Assembly: GCF_028583425.1 (NCBI RefSeq) | Contig: NC_072795.1 | Span: forward strand, 74,786,001 to 74,850,000 | DNA length: 64,000 nt | Source of the DNA: Eublepharis macularius | Taxonomy: Eukaryota; Chordata; Lepidosauria; Squamata; Eublepharidae | Direction of reading: 5' to 3' | Shown here: positions 1 to 13,100 of the stretch, one piece after another | Numbering within the stretch: position 1 is the first letter of the stretch | How the letters are laid out: each line of letters begins with the position of its first letter | Program-made: the position numbers and the translations under genes | Notes under the pieces: model-generated | What the model saw: only the letters and a program-made list of their open reading frames with translations | The model's database searches: none | What the model was told of the DNA's origin: nothing

Positions 1-137
1 TTGAAAGGGGTCCCTTCTACAGAACATTTGCAGAGCAGCAACCCGGTTGTCATTGGACACCTTTGTGAGGTACTATATCCTGGACGTCCTCAACAGGAGA
101 GAGATGGCAGTGGGCACAGCTGTACTACAATCAAATA

Positions 138-201
138 TTACCTGGGTGGTGGAGCTTGCTCTTCAGTTAAATATTAAGAGCAAGCTCCACCAGCCAGGTA
201 A
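138..201. repeat. 26-bp near-perfect hairpin in SHOC2 intron
   Basis: The arms 138-163 and 176-201 are complementary at 25 of 26 positions, with a 12-base loop at 164-175. The arms begin TTACCTGG and end CCAGGTAA. The size is compatible with a short foldback transposon remnant or a precursor-like hairpin. No miRNA family was recognised. Confidence 0.75.
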
Positions 202-247
202 GAAGCTTGTTAAACTTCCATGTGGGACTGCACAGAAGACCGACAAT

Positions 248-580
248 GAAAACAGGGTTGCACCTACCTGTAACTGTTGTTCATTGAGGTCTTCTGTACA
301 GGCACCCATACCCTCCCTCCCCCACTATACTTTTTATACTTATTGAGGAGTGGGGTGGTGAAAGAGGAGCTGAGAGCAGAGGGCACCATGCCTCCTAGGT
401 ATAGGCTGTTTTGGTGAGAAAACAGCCGCGCCTGCGCTCTAGGAGGCATTGAGCGCCCTCTAGTGACTTTAAAGCTTCAAAAAACCTCCGGTCGGCAGGC
501 CTGCACATGCGCAGTCCAATGTGTGCCTGCACAGAAGACCTCGATGAACAACAGTTACAGGTAGATGCAGCCCTGTTTTC
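248..580. mobile_element. MITE-like element with 60-bp terminal inverted repeats
   Basis: The left arm 248-307 and the right arm 521-580 are inverted copies that match at 55 of 60 positions by eye. The 213-bp interior has its own short inverted pair (GCCTCCTAG near 391 and its complement near 440) and CpG-rich sequence. No coding capacity is seen, so this is a non-autonomous element. A clear target-site duplication was not found. A partial copy of the right end (TGCACAGAAGACC) sits just outside the left arm near 228-240, which suggests nesting. The superfamily is not assigned. Confidence 0.7.
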
Positions 581-2051
581 AGACTGTGCACTCTACAGAG
601 AAACTTCCTTGGTCAAAAGCAGGTTTATACATAAATTATATATTAAACGTCCACAAGCAACATTTTATTGTAATTTTATTTGGAGTCTAACTGAACTCTG
701 TTGCAGCGCATCATTTCTTTCATTTGGTGGTGGCCTGAAACAGATCAACAAAATGTTGCCAATTTGGTTCAGTCCTGCTGTTTGTAACGCAGGTGATGAG
801 TCTCCAATTACAGAGAACTGGTTCTGTTTACTTTTGAGTTATATGAAAACCTAGTCACACAACCTGTTTTTCTTTAATAAAGAATTTATGGTGTCTGTTC
901 TTGGTCAGATTAGGTCACAAATTGTTCCAAGAATACACTGTTCTAATTTGATTTTACTCTAAGCACAAGATAGCATGTTATGAAAATGTAAGCCTTATAT
1001 ATAATACTGGCTTCATTTTTGAACCACTTACTAATTATACTCATTTAACATAATATTTTCCTTAGGATTTATTGTTAGGGTTCCCCAAAAGCACTGTGCT
1101 ATCAGATGTAGCATTCTAACTTTATAAATTTTAAGGAGAACTTTACTATGTTTGCTTGTTTCTGATTCTCAAAAAAGCAATGTTAATTCTAGTGATTAAA
1201 AATAACTTTATATGCACTTCAAAAGAGATTTTTCTTTTAAATACTCAAACATTGGCAGGGATTGCTGTGAGGAGGAGGAAGGCTTCATTTTTTTCCTCCT
1301 TGATCAGATTTGTGCTGGTGTGGATAAGTGAATACCCATTACAGACTCTCCAACCCCACAGACATAGGTGGAGGGAGAATTGTGTATAATAGCAGCAGCT
1401 GTCACATGAGCTGTCCAGTAAGTGTTCATGGCAATAGCTAAATAAGATTATATATGCCCTTTAGTATAGTGGGATGGCAAGGGTAAGATCAAGTTTTCCT
1501 AGCAACTGCAATTTATAGTTTAAGTGCTTGCAAAGCCTCTTAATCCAGTAATGGAAGCGCAATTGAGAGGGAAGAGGTCTGCATTGCTGCAGCCCATGTA
1601 TCCCAGCCACCTACAAAAATTAAGTCTATACACATCTCAGTGCATCTCAAATAGATCTTGTATGGAAGATCAAATTGATCTTGTATGAAAATTATTTAAT
1701 GCTGTAGGTTGTTCATTAGATCTATGGGAATCAGGGTGAATATTAAATAAGATGTAGAAATCTAAACACCTGCTCACCCTTTTAAAACTTAAGCGCCCAT
1801 GTTTTGTGAATCTGTTTGGCCAAACTGGATTTTGATTGGACTGTTCCATTACTGATTTCTTTTTTGTCACGGGAAAGTTTGATGAACTTTTCTAATTGAT
1901 TAGTCAATATTATCTCCAGATACTTTTTTCTATTTTCATGTCTCTAGATTTGTAATATTTGATTGTATAACGTATTCCTGTAATGAGTACAGCCATTCTC
2001 ATCTTTTCTAATTTGTGAGAACTAAAGTGATTTTGTTGTTTACATACTTAA

Positions 2052-2264
<213 letters not shown>

Positions 2265-2416
2265 TAAGTAAATCCTTCAAAGAAGCTTGCTCAACTTTAA
2301 AGAAATCCTTTAGAGGATTAATGTAAGTGGTTAGTATATATTGAAACAGTACACTATCTTGGAATAAGGATTAAGCCAAACCATTATTATTACTACATTG
2401 TCATCTTGTTTTGCTT

Positions 2417-2452
2417 CTTCATGTATAATAGCAGCAGCTATTATACATGAAG
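2417..2452. repeat. Perfect 16-bp hairpin
   Basis: The arms 2417-2432 and 2437-2452 are perfectly complementary around the 4-base loop AGCA. A further ATTATACATG copy follows at about 2458-2467. The origin is unknown. Confidence 0.7.
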
Positions 2453-2995
2453 CTTTTATTATACATGTTGCTTTTATCAGAGGATCTGCAAGGGGACATC
2501 TCATTTTCCCGTTTCCTCTTTCTCTGTCCTGTAGCCCCCATAGCATCTCCCCCTTTCCTGCTTAGTTCTTTCCTTCCCAACCATCAGCCAAACAAGCTTT
2601 TTCTGTCCTCTGTCTTCAGCTTTCTTTCCCTCTTCCTGGCAACCTCTCTCTGTGAAAAGTCTGGCCAAATTGCCTGATGGGTAGTGCCAAGCTAAGCTAT
2701 GCAGTGGCTGATGCTGGGCTGAATTCTAGTGGGAAGTGAGTTCTCAGGTGGTCACTGCCAAACCTGTCCCCAGTGAGTCATCCTCCATCAGCAAACATGA
2801 CAGGGAAGAAGGAACAGGACCTTTTCTAGGGCTGTTTTTTGGCCTCTAGGTCTGCTCCTGATCCTCCCTACAGCCTTGCTTTACAGAAACCAGTTGCTGT
2901 AATTGCCAAAATGTCCATTGTGAGCTCAATGGGCATTGTTTTCTTAAAGCTACAGGTGTTTCTATTACTTTGGGATTTCAAATCTCCCATTTTTT

Positions 2996-3176
2996 GATGG
3001 TTGTTGTGGGTTTTCCGGGCTGTATTGCCGTGGTCTTGGCATTGTAGTTCCTGACGTTTCGCCAGCAGCTGTGGCTGGCATCTTCAGAGGTGTAGCACCA
3101 AAAGACAGAGATCTCTCAGTGACACAACAACCCACAACAACCATCGTTCTCTGGCCGTGAAAGCCTCCGACAATAC
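2996..3176. mobile_element. Short foldback Penelope-like element with 14-bp TSD
   Basis: About 130 bp of a terminal region in antisense orientation is followed by a very short opposite-sense end and an extension of about 35 bp, the same terminal extension seen at 50654-50688. The insertion is bounded by a 14-bp duplication, ATCTCCCATTTTTT, at 2982-2995 and 3177-3190. Inverted end copies, long TSDs and a one-sided extension of about 35 bp are known traits of Penelope-like retroelements. The element interrupts a SHOC2 intron but not its exons. Confidence 0.75.
3050..3090 (-). ncRNA. Hammerhead ribozyme-like core in Penelope end
   Basis: On the minus strand the order is CCU, CUGAAGA, a 6-bp GC-rich stem II (GCCAGC/GCUGGC), GAAA, CGUC, AGG. 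This matches the hammerhead layout CUGANGA - stem II - GAA - stem III - UH - stem I. Stem III is only the self-complementary ACGU, and one extra U precedes stem II. Penelope-like elements are known to carry such motifs. Activity is not shown by sequence alone. Confidence 0.6.
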
Positions 3177-3339
3177 ATCTCCCATTTTTTTTTTAAAAAA
3201 TCATATTTTCCTTCAGATTTGGGGCTTCATTCAGGTTTGTAGAGAAATTTCCCTATCTACCCCTTGCTCCATTTTGTAGATCTGTTGATCATATTCTCTT
3301 TGGCATAGATAGGAATTAGATATATCATTAACTTCATTT

Positions 3340-3830
3340 AATAGGTTGCCTTTCTCACCAAGATTCAAGACTGATTACAAAATATGAAAAGCAATTCTAT
3401 TAGACAGCAGAGACCTCCAGCAATGCAGTAGGACTAGGGTTGCAGAACTGAAAACAATGTAAATGAAAAACTGCCTAGGGCATGACATGCCATACTGAAG
3501 AAAGGGGGTTACAAAAGAAGAGGACATTGCTGTAAAAATGGGAGGGGATACATACAATAAACATTCCAATGTATGTTTGCTTGTTTACTTCATTTATAGC
3601 CTATCTCACTGAGACTTGAAGCAGATGACAAAATATGAAAAATAATTCAAACATCAAAGCTTTCTAATAAAAAAACAATATCATGGGACTACAACTACAC
3701 TACAACTACAGAAATGAAAATAATGCAAATAAAAAACTGTCTGAGGCAACAAAACTGTCTAAGGCTTGTCATACCTTAATGCTGGAAGAGTTACAAAGGT
3801 AGAAAACATTGCATTGCAATAAATAAAATA
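3340..3830 (-). repeat. Two decayed LINE-tail-like fragments
   Basis: Two diverged, similar stretches start near 3340 and 3590. Both read like the reverse complement of the 'GTAATC..CTTGAGTC..GTGAGAAAGGCAG..TATAAAT' tail seen intact at 38060-38106, and each is followed by a related block (GACAAAATATGAAAA... and ...AAAAACTGTCT). They look like antisense L2-type LINE 3' ends. Family and limits are uncertain. Confidence 0.4.
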
Positions 3831-6016
3831 ATTGAGGTGATAGCCAGAACCATGAATTGAACCCAGTAGCTGATCAATAACCAACACGGTGTCTTCAAAA
3901 TGGAAATAGGTACATTCTGCTTAGTACCTGATAATAGTCGGGCTGTGGTGCTCTATACCAACTGTAGTTTCTGAGTTCTCCCATGTAGAGTGCAATACAA
4001 TAGTCTAGCCTCATGGTAACCATAGCATGGATCCAGCATTACACTACCATCCCTTATAGAAACAACCTAGGCTTTTGTTTTTTCTATAATTGCTGTGCCA
4101 GTCTCACCCTCACCTTTCAGTATTACACATGCAGCCCTTTGAGATAACTGTGATATCTCAAACAGTTGCAGAACATCTAATCTCTAGTTACTGACACCTT
4201 TATAGTACATGATTTGTAGTCATTGGCTTGGATCCAAAGTAGCGTGAGTGGAACCTGGGAACAAGATCTGGTCTGATTCCCTTCTCACTGACTGCAGTGT
4301 GCTTTGCCATGTGAAATGTGGATCAGGAGGAACCTCCAGAAACACCACTTGAGCCAGTGTGGGACTCCGCAGTGGGAGTGGGGAACTGGTGAAAATCATC
4401 ATTCCTCCTCTGCCAGCACTGGTGAAAAACAAGGATTTTCTCTGAGCCAGTGACACCAAAGATTTATTGAAAGTTACTTTTTACTTGGTGGTTTTATATG
4501 GTAGTTTAAAATACATAAACGATGGATTCAGAGTGTTTTCAACAAGAGTTCCACTGACAGAACAGGATTTTCCTGCCTTCTTCCTTTTCACTCCAGCCTA
4601 TTTTGCACTCCTAAATATTGATCTTGGGTACAAAGGATGCTTGAGAACAGAATGTGGGAGGGGGGCAATACCAAAGTCAGCAGTGGGAATGGGACTCAAA
4701 AGTAAGTCCCCCTATTCCACTGGTAGGAATCCCTTCTATCAATGGAAGAGAATCTTTGAATCTAACCCTTAGGATATGTGGAGAGTGGGTATATGACATT
4801 TATATTGTCACTTTACGTGACAGTAACATAAATTTTAAAGAAGTGTTGTTGTGCAGCTAATGGGAAATCCGTTTCATGTAGAACGGGTAGGAAATAGGAG
4901 TTTTGCAAGCTTTTGCTCTGCTTCTGAAGCTAATGATTTTCACGTGGAAAAGGGGATACTTTTCTGAAGAAGAAAGCCTTGATTATGGTTGTTTACAGCT
5001 TTAGAGCTATTGCCTGTAATTCATGTACGTACAATTATTATTAAAGAGATCCTAGAACGCCTTAGAGAATTAGTATAAAACAAATGGAGACCTGCACAGT
5101 TCATGGGGAAGGGAAACACATCCATTTCTCCTTCCCTCCATACCACCTTTTCCTCCCTTTTCCTGTTCTCTCTTACTGCTTTTGGCTTCCTTCTTAGTGC
5201 TTATCAGTGCCTTTCTAGGCTGAAAGCCTTCAGTTGTGGTTGGATTGCTACTCAACCCACAAATGCCAACTGTGAGGGAAAATCCCCCTTGTGTGTACAT
5301 GGCACTGTTGAGTGTGTTTTGATCCACATTCTAGGATCATGTTCAAAACTGTAAATAATAATAAATAATAATAGTAAATAATAGAATAGATACAGAACCT
5401 TAATGAAAAAGAACAAGCAAAACACACAAGCTGTACAGGATTGTGGTTTCTGACCACTTTTCTCTATTGAAAGAACACTTCTGGGTGTCTAGGGTCATTT
5501 TGCCTATTATTGCATGTGCCCAGCACTGCTTTTTTGGGGTGTATGCAGTGTTCCATGAACCTTTGGGGAAGCGCTTCAGCCCTCTGGCAGATGTAAACTT
5601 ACAAAGGGGTGGGAACTAAGAAAGTTCTCTTCAAGCTCTGTTTACAGTTTTGTTGGATGCTTTAAATAGTTACTAACACTCTTAAGTCTCTTCAGTTTAT
5701 ACTGGAAATGAAAGGATTTTTATGTATTTTTAACAATACCCACTAAACTACTTTCTTATTGAACTAAGCATCTGCCAGTGAGAATGCATATATAGCATTT
5801 TTCAAAGACTGCTGCCTAAAAGTGTGTGTGTTTTCCACTCTTGGCCCATTGAGCCTGTTTTCTGCTTTCTAATTGTCTTTTGGTGGGAACATGGTGACAT
5901 TAAAGTTGGATACTAAACAGTATTCAGATGTTTTCATTGAAGAATACCTAGTTTTAATGATTGCTGGTGTATTTGATAGTTGCTTGGTTATTAAAAGTTT
6001 TATTGTTTTTCTTTAG

Positions 6017-6614
<598 letters not shown>

Positions 6615-6732
6615 AGACTGATCCTAACAAATAACCAGTTGAGCACCCTTCCTAGAGGAATCGGACACCTCATCAACCTGACACATCTTGGATTGGGGGA
6701 GAATTTTCTTACACAACTTCCTGAGGAAATTG
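6615..6732 (+). CDS. SHOC2: SHOC2 coding exon (second from last)
   Basis: The exon is 118 bases: 39 codons ([15 protein letters not shown]... to ...TQLPEEI) plus the first base of a split glycine codon. The acceptor is TACCAG and the donor GTAAGA. It carries two more LRRs ([12 protein letters not shown] and [12 protein letters not shown]). The split codon joins to GT at the next exon, and that phase match confirms both junctions. Confidence 0.96.
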
Positions 6733-7505
<773 letters not shown>

Positions 7506-7565
7506 TGGATAGCTGTCCTAAAGGTGTACAAAATATAAATGCTATTGAGGGTGTCATTATGTATA

Positions 7566-7594
7566 TATTATTATTATTATTATTATTATTATTT
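7566..7594. repeat. (ATT)n microsatellite in SHOC2 3' UTR
   Basis: About nine ATT units lie 60 bp after the SHOC2 stop codon. They are likely transcribed in the 3' UTR. Confidence 0.9.
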
Positions 7595-10151
7595 AGGCCA
7601 CTCAGTGCCAGGATTGGAAAAGAATTGGGTTGTCCCATACACTGTACAAAATGCAAAGAGCATTATTGGTATTGTGTATGTGTGTATATATAATATAATA
7701 TATATTGTATATTATATTATATATAAAACATAAATAATATAAAACAGGCAAATTTAAGACCATTTATGTGTTTCTGCTAATAGAGGAAGCATAGCCATTT
7801 AGATTTTTTTTCTTTGTAAAATGCTTGTCTAAGTTTTCTTTGCTGAATTTGATGGATTTCTAGATAATCTGGAGATGCCAGTTCACTGGAAATGATTGCC
7901 AACCTTGCTGATAAATTTAAGGGATAAAATGTTTTTAGATGGATCCCTCATTTCATGGGGAAAAACATGCAACTCGGTAATATGAACTTTCTTCTATCAT
8001 TCCCCTCTGCACACCAAATTGTGACAAAAACCTTTTGGAGTAATTTGTCTTCTAGTTGGGGAGATCCTTTAACTTATTCTGAGATTTGAAACAAATGGTG
8101 TTGTATGTTGTTTACAGTCAGAGTAAATCAATGGATTTTTTTTTGGTTTGCTCTGTTTTAATCATATCTAGAATGTATATGCTTCTGCTGGGGACTTTTT
8201 ATTGACTGATTTATAGTAAAACAAAAATAAACAAGCTGGTAAGTAGGAAAAGATACTGTCCAATGAAAGCTTGAATGAATTTTAAATCTTGGTTCCTTGG
8301 GCTATTGGTTGTAGGCATATCATATTTAAACCAATTCTTTTATGGTTGATCTGTGACAAGCAATGTTTCCTGATTAGAAATGGATTGATTTGTTGAAGAG
8401 CTACACATTCTTTTAAGGTCTAAAAGTACATTGAAAAGAAAACGATAGATATGTATTTCATGACAACAGGCAGTTGGGTTTCTCTTAGTCCCTGTACAAT
8501 TAATGAATGTGTCTGTTTGAAACACTGCAGTATATATTAAGATTTATGGCTGGTTACCATTGTTACTCTGGTTTTATATCTTGCCTTGCCTCGTACGTCC
8601 CTTTATTATGGAGCATCTGCATCCAAGCACAATATCTTCATGCTGTGCTGTTTTGCTGCTGAACTAAATGCACTTTTCCCTACAGTGGGGACACTTGCTT
8701 CAATTTAATCAGTTCAGTATCATGATTTATTCTCTTTCAACCTCATCCTATCAATCTCAGTATTAAAGAATGATCTGTTTAAAAAAAGGATACTTTTTCA
8801 TTTGTACGTAGAATTTGATTGCTCTGTAGAAAATGGTAATGTGGTTCATTTCCATGCTATCTTTATTGTCATTTCATGGCTGTACAAAGGGCTAAATGAT
8901 GCTGCGGTGGAATAGACACTTAAATCGTACCTTGTGGTGTCATTTTGATTTTGGAAGCTCATATAGTGGTTACATTCCAGATATTTTTTTCTTTTTCATA
9001 ACAACTTACTTCACTTTAGTTTTCCTTCTGGAATATTGGAGCTTTAGAGCGCTATAACTTTTGAACAAATCATACATACCAAGAAAAATATTTTCCCCTC
9101 TTGAAAGGGTTTTTTTTTTGCAGTTTTTATTTCTAACAGTAAAGTTTATTTAAAGGGCACACTCCTCAGATAGCTAAGCATGCTTGTCTTTTTAAAATCG
9201 TTAAGATTGCATGCTTAAAGATGCAGTGCTAAATAGACTTGCTGCTGGTTAAGCTTAAATATATGCTGTAACTACTGTTGATTTCAGTGGGACTTGGAGC
9301 GTGCCTGAGTTTCTTTGGATTTTGCCAAGCATATCTTGCTACTTTGGTATGCTTTCTCGGAGAAGAATACAAATTTGCATTCTGGCTGATTTTTTTTTTC
9401 TTTTTAGCAAAAAAGATTTTCTAACAAAGGGCAGTTGGAGATATAAAACTCTTAAAGGGCTTATGCTGGTAGTTTAAACTACTCTATATGTCACTGGATT
9501 TTATAAAAGGAATATTAGTTTCTGCCACCTTTTCCTTAAAACAAATCTAGTAATAGCTATTGCATTTTAGATTTTGTTTATACTATTGTACAGTTTCAGC
9601 TTTGCACAACCAATCTATTTGAGCATTAAGATGTAAAAATGTGAAGATGCCTATCATGGTGGTGGTAGTGGTGTTGGTTAGAACATAAAAGTTCACTTTT
9701 ATGCTGAAGCTGTAAATTTGTTCCACTGGTTCTGGATGGGATGCCCATCTTTTTATTCATAATGCTTCTTCAAGTGAGAGATGTGTGTCTGAGCTGCCCA
9801 GTTGCACTTTTATTTTGGAGTAGGGATACTGTATTGCAAGTCAATTGTCTATATATAGCTTTAAAGCCAGAGTTTAGCCATGTGTTGAAAATGGCTGGAT
9901 AGTTTGAGGAACATTTTTTGAATATTTCATAAAATTGGAGCAGGGATAGTATATTTCCAGTAGGCTGGTTTCTTGTTCCACTCCATGGAGTTGTGGGTTA
10001 GATTAAGTTGGGCTGCATTTATGCAACTCATCTTTATATCTGTAAATATATTAAAAAGATTGTTCATTTTGCCAAGGATTATATGACTGACACTTTCCTT
10101 CTCCAGAAAATCATCTGAACATTGGAAATGGGTTTTATTTATACATTTTTA

Positions 10152-10162
10152 AATAAAATAAA
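10152..10162 (+). terminator. SHOC2: Candidate polyadenylation signals, overlapping pair
   Basis: Two AATAAA hexamers overlap at 10152-10157 and 10157-10162. They are about 2.65 kb after the SHOC2 stop. The choice of this site over 8226 is a guess without RNA evidence. Confidence 0.35.
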
Positions 10163-13100
10163 CCATACATAACTGGATTTTTTAAAACCAGTAAAAGGAT
10201 CCTACTTCAGCACTGTATGTAAACAGGGGTCAAAAACATATTCTTGAGTTGAGCACTGAATTCATAATGAAAAAATACTCCAAAATCCCACTGGGATGAA
10301 TTTTTTGTTTCATAATCAATAGAGAATGCAAGGGGGCATAGGGAGAAGAAAAGCATATAAAGAGATGATGATACACCCTTAAAAAAAAAACCTCAAAAAT
10401 ATTTTCACAAAATGTAGTAGTCATTTAGATTTTTGATGTTTCAAAATTATTCTGTATCCAGAAATGTTTATTACTTTGTGGGAAACTATTAATTTTAACC
10501 AGTTAGATTTAGTCCATCTAAATCAGGCAGGGATGTATTAATTGGAGGCTTAAGAATTGAATCTGTGTCAATTATAAACTGGGAAAAATTTCTCAGACTT
10601 GCTGCATGGTGAGACACTATCAGAGTAGAAGAGCATATATTTAGATATGTTGGGGGGAGGCAATATCTTTTTAAAGATCCATCATCTCCCTTGCTCTGTG
10701 TACTGTACAGTACTAGCTTTACTAATTCAGTTCTACCTTTTATGTTAGTGAATTTATGACAATCCAAGTCTTTCTCAAGAGTCTTGGCAGAAGACCATGC
10801 ATGCTCAGTGTTCATCATGAACCTGCTCCGATCTAACAGGACTATGGCCTGTAGTGACTTGAAAGTACTCCATGCGATAATATAAACAACTCTATGCTTT
10901 GTGGGAGAACTCCTCTACTTCTGGGTGTAAAACAGTTGACAGGATCTTAATGGCAAGTGAAGCAGAGGTTATCCAAGTACTTCTTAAGCTGCAGTCATAC
11001 TGCATCTCTTGCACCACTGAAGTGGCCCATTTGTTCAGCTCCTCCATAGTTAGGGGAAATACAAGAATCCAATCTCCCTTAAGGATTATTTTAGAACACA
11101 GAAATATAAAGGAAGGCCTAAGTGATGGAATAACTTGGAAACAAATTGTATCTACTGATAACTCCTGTGAAATGTTAATGGCAGTTAAAATGCTTAATTT
11201 TGGTGTAGAGAGTGGGGAAAGAAAAGCTGTACTATCAGCCTTAAAAAGGAATGTTGCACAGTTTCATGGTGGATGCTATTAAATTCATTTTCTGCTAAAA
11301 CAAGTTTACAGTGTTTGGTATTTGATGTTTCAGACAATTTGTACTATTTATATTTGCAAATATTAAAACTTGAGTGATTCTAGCTCACTAAAATGGTTTT
11401 GCAAAGTATTAAAAAGGGGGGGAAAGAAAGTAGTATTGAAAATACAGGCAGATTTTACAGTAGCATCTTTGAACTTGTTTTTGAATTAGGCATTGGAATG
11501 ATTTTGTGTTTTTAACATATCCAAGGAGAAAATGCCTTCCTGACTATTAAAGAACCTGAATTTACAGCAAAGCAGTTGTATCATAAATATTGCACTTCCA
11601 TTGTATCTTTAATCAGCATGTCAGAACTTGCTTAGTTCTGTTTAATTAGTTCTTGCTTAATTAGGTATACACTCGGCAGTAATTTGCACAACACACCAAT
11701 TTTAAAAGGCACATGTAGGACAATTACTAATGATGATATCTGCAAAAGAACATCTGATGTTTTTTTTAAAAAAATCTACAATGATCTTACGATTCTGTTT
11801 ATTATTTTGATGTTTGGGTCTTAAGCAATGTAGGTTTCTGCCTGTTAAATAGAAGACCACGCTAATTTGTGATTGAAAATGAAAGCGTGTAAACAGTCTA
11901 CAAAACAATGTACTTTCTGGATTATTGTAATGTTGATTGTTGTGTCTATAAAAGATTGCCTTGCTTTTTTATAAGTCATTCTGTATCAATGTATTCATTA
12001 TAAATAGTATATTTATAAATGAGCTGCCACTGAGTCTTTTGGACATTTTCTAATACTGAAGTCTAACTTTGGCTGTAAATTTGTGGAGAATCACAGAAGA
12101 CTAAAAACTGGATCATAATTTTATCCCTCTTTGGAAAAAGTACTCCCCAGCCAATATAAAATTAGGTTTAATGCATATTTACTTTTATTTTAAACGTTGC
12201 ATGACGGTTACTGGACTGAAAGTAAGCAAACTTTGTAGACTTTATAGAGGAAATATTGGTTAAAAATCTTGACAAGAGATTTTGGTGCAAACTGCATTCT
12301 GTTTGTCGTATATGTTGTTGGGCAATAGAATCGCTTGGGGTTAGCTTAGCCCAAGAAAGCATATGAAAACTGCTGTACCTTCCAAATATTTTATAGAGCA
12401 TATGGAACATGCCATTCCAGATAGTTTGGAATGAGTCCACATATTTTAGTCTATGTTTTTTTTCTTTTCATGGAATGGGTGCATCTACATACAACCCCAA
12501 ATGGTTTAACTTTACTGCAGATAAAGGGAGCACAGAGTTTCTCTGGAGATAAACATGATGATTTCTACCCAATCTGTGACGTGTGAACAAGTCCTCCTTG
12601 CTTCACAAAAGCAAACCACCAATTTTTTGCAACAAGGGTTCTTCAAAATTTTCTGTTTCTAAAACTTAGGTGAGCTTTTCATGGTCACTTTGAAAACTGA
12701 ACCCCTTGTTTATGTCTGATTTTTATACCTCCTGAGGTGTCAAACCAAAGAGCACCTGATGTTAATAACTTTGCCTATGCTGTCCTTCCCTGTGCTGTTC
12801 TTACGCCACTTGTGACCTTCTTGGTAGCTTTTTACAGATCAGTTCCTTCTGTCAGATTTCCTCATTGGTATATAGCAAGAATAACACAGACTTCTGGGAA
12901 GATTTATTAAACCTTATTAAGGCCTGGGAAGATGAGAGCTACATACAAATGAATTATATTGATGGAAAATTACCTTATAGAATTATGCATCTGGGTTGAA
13001 ACAATCAAAATGAGAAATCACTTTACAGCAGTGACTTTTTTCTTGATTCTTAGTTATGAATTATACTATTTTAACCTATCTCCTGTGTTCATTATGAGGA

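Larger units (their letters stand above)
7506..10180 (+). other. SHOC2: SHOC2 3' UTR (end uncertain)
   Basis: The sequence after the stop is AT-rich, has no transposon I can recognise, and contains an (ATT)n run (7566-7594) and an AT-repeat tract (about 7675-7740). Candidate AATAAA signals lie at 8226-8231 and at 10152-10162. I placed the end after the second pair because the low-repeat character persists to there. An earlier or later site is possible. Confidence 0.4.

Noticed and set aside
10495..10818. 107-codon minus-strand frame with a vague L2-like end
   Set aside because: The similarity to the LINE block 'LRNLGV.ID..L....IN' is too weak to support a call without alignment.
10899..11282. 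127-codon plus-strand frame
   Set aside because: No domain, no splice-supported context, and ordinary base composition. It is likely chance.
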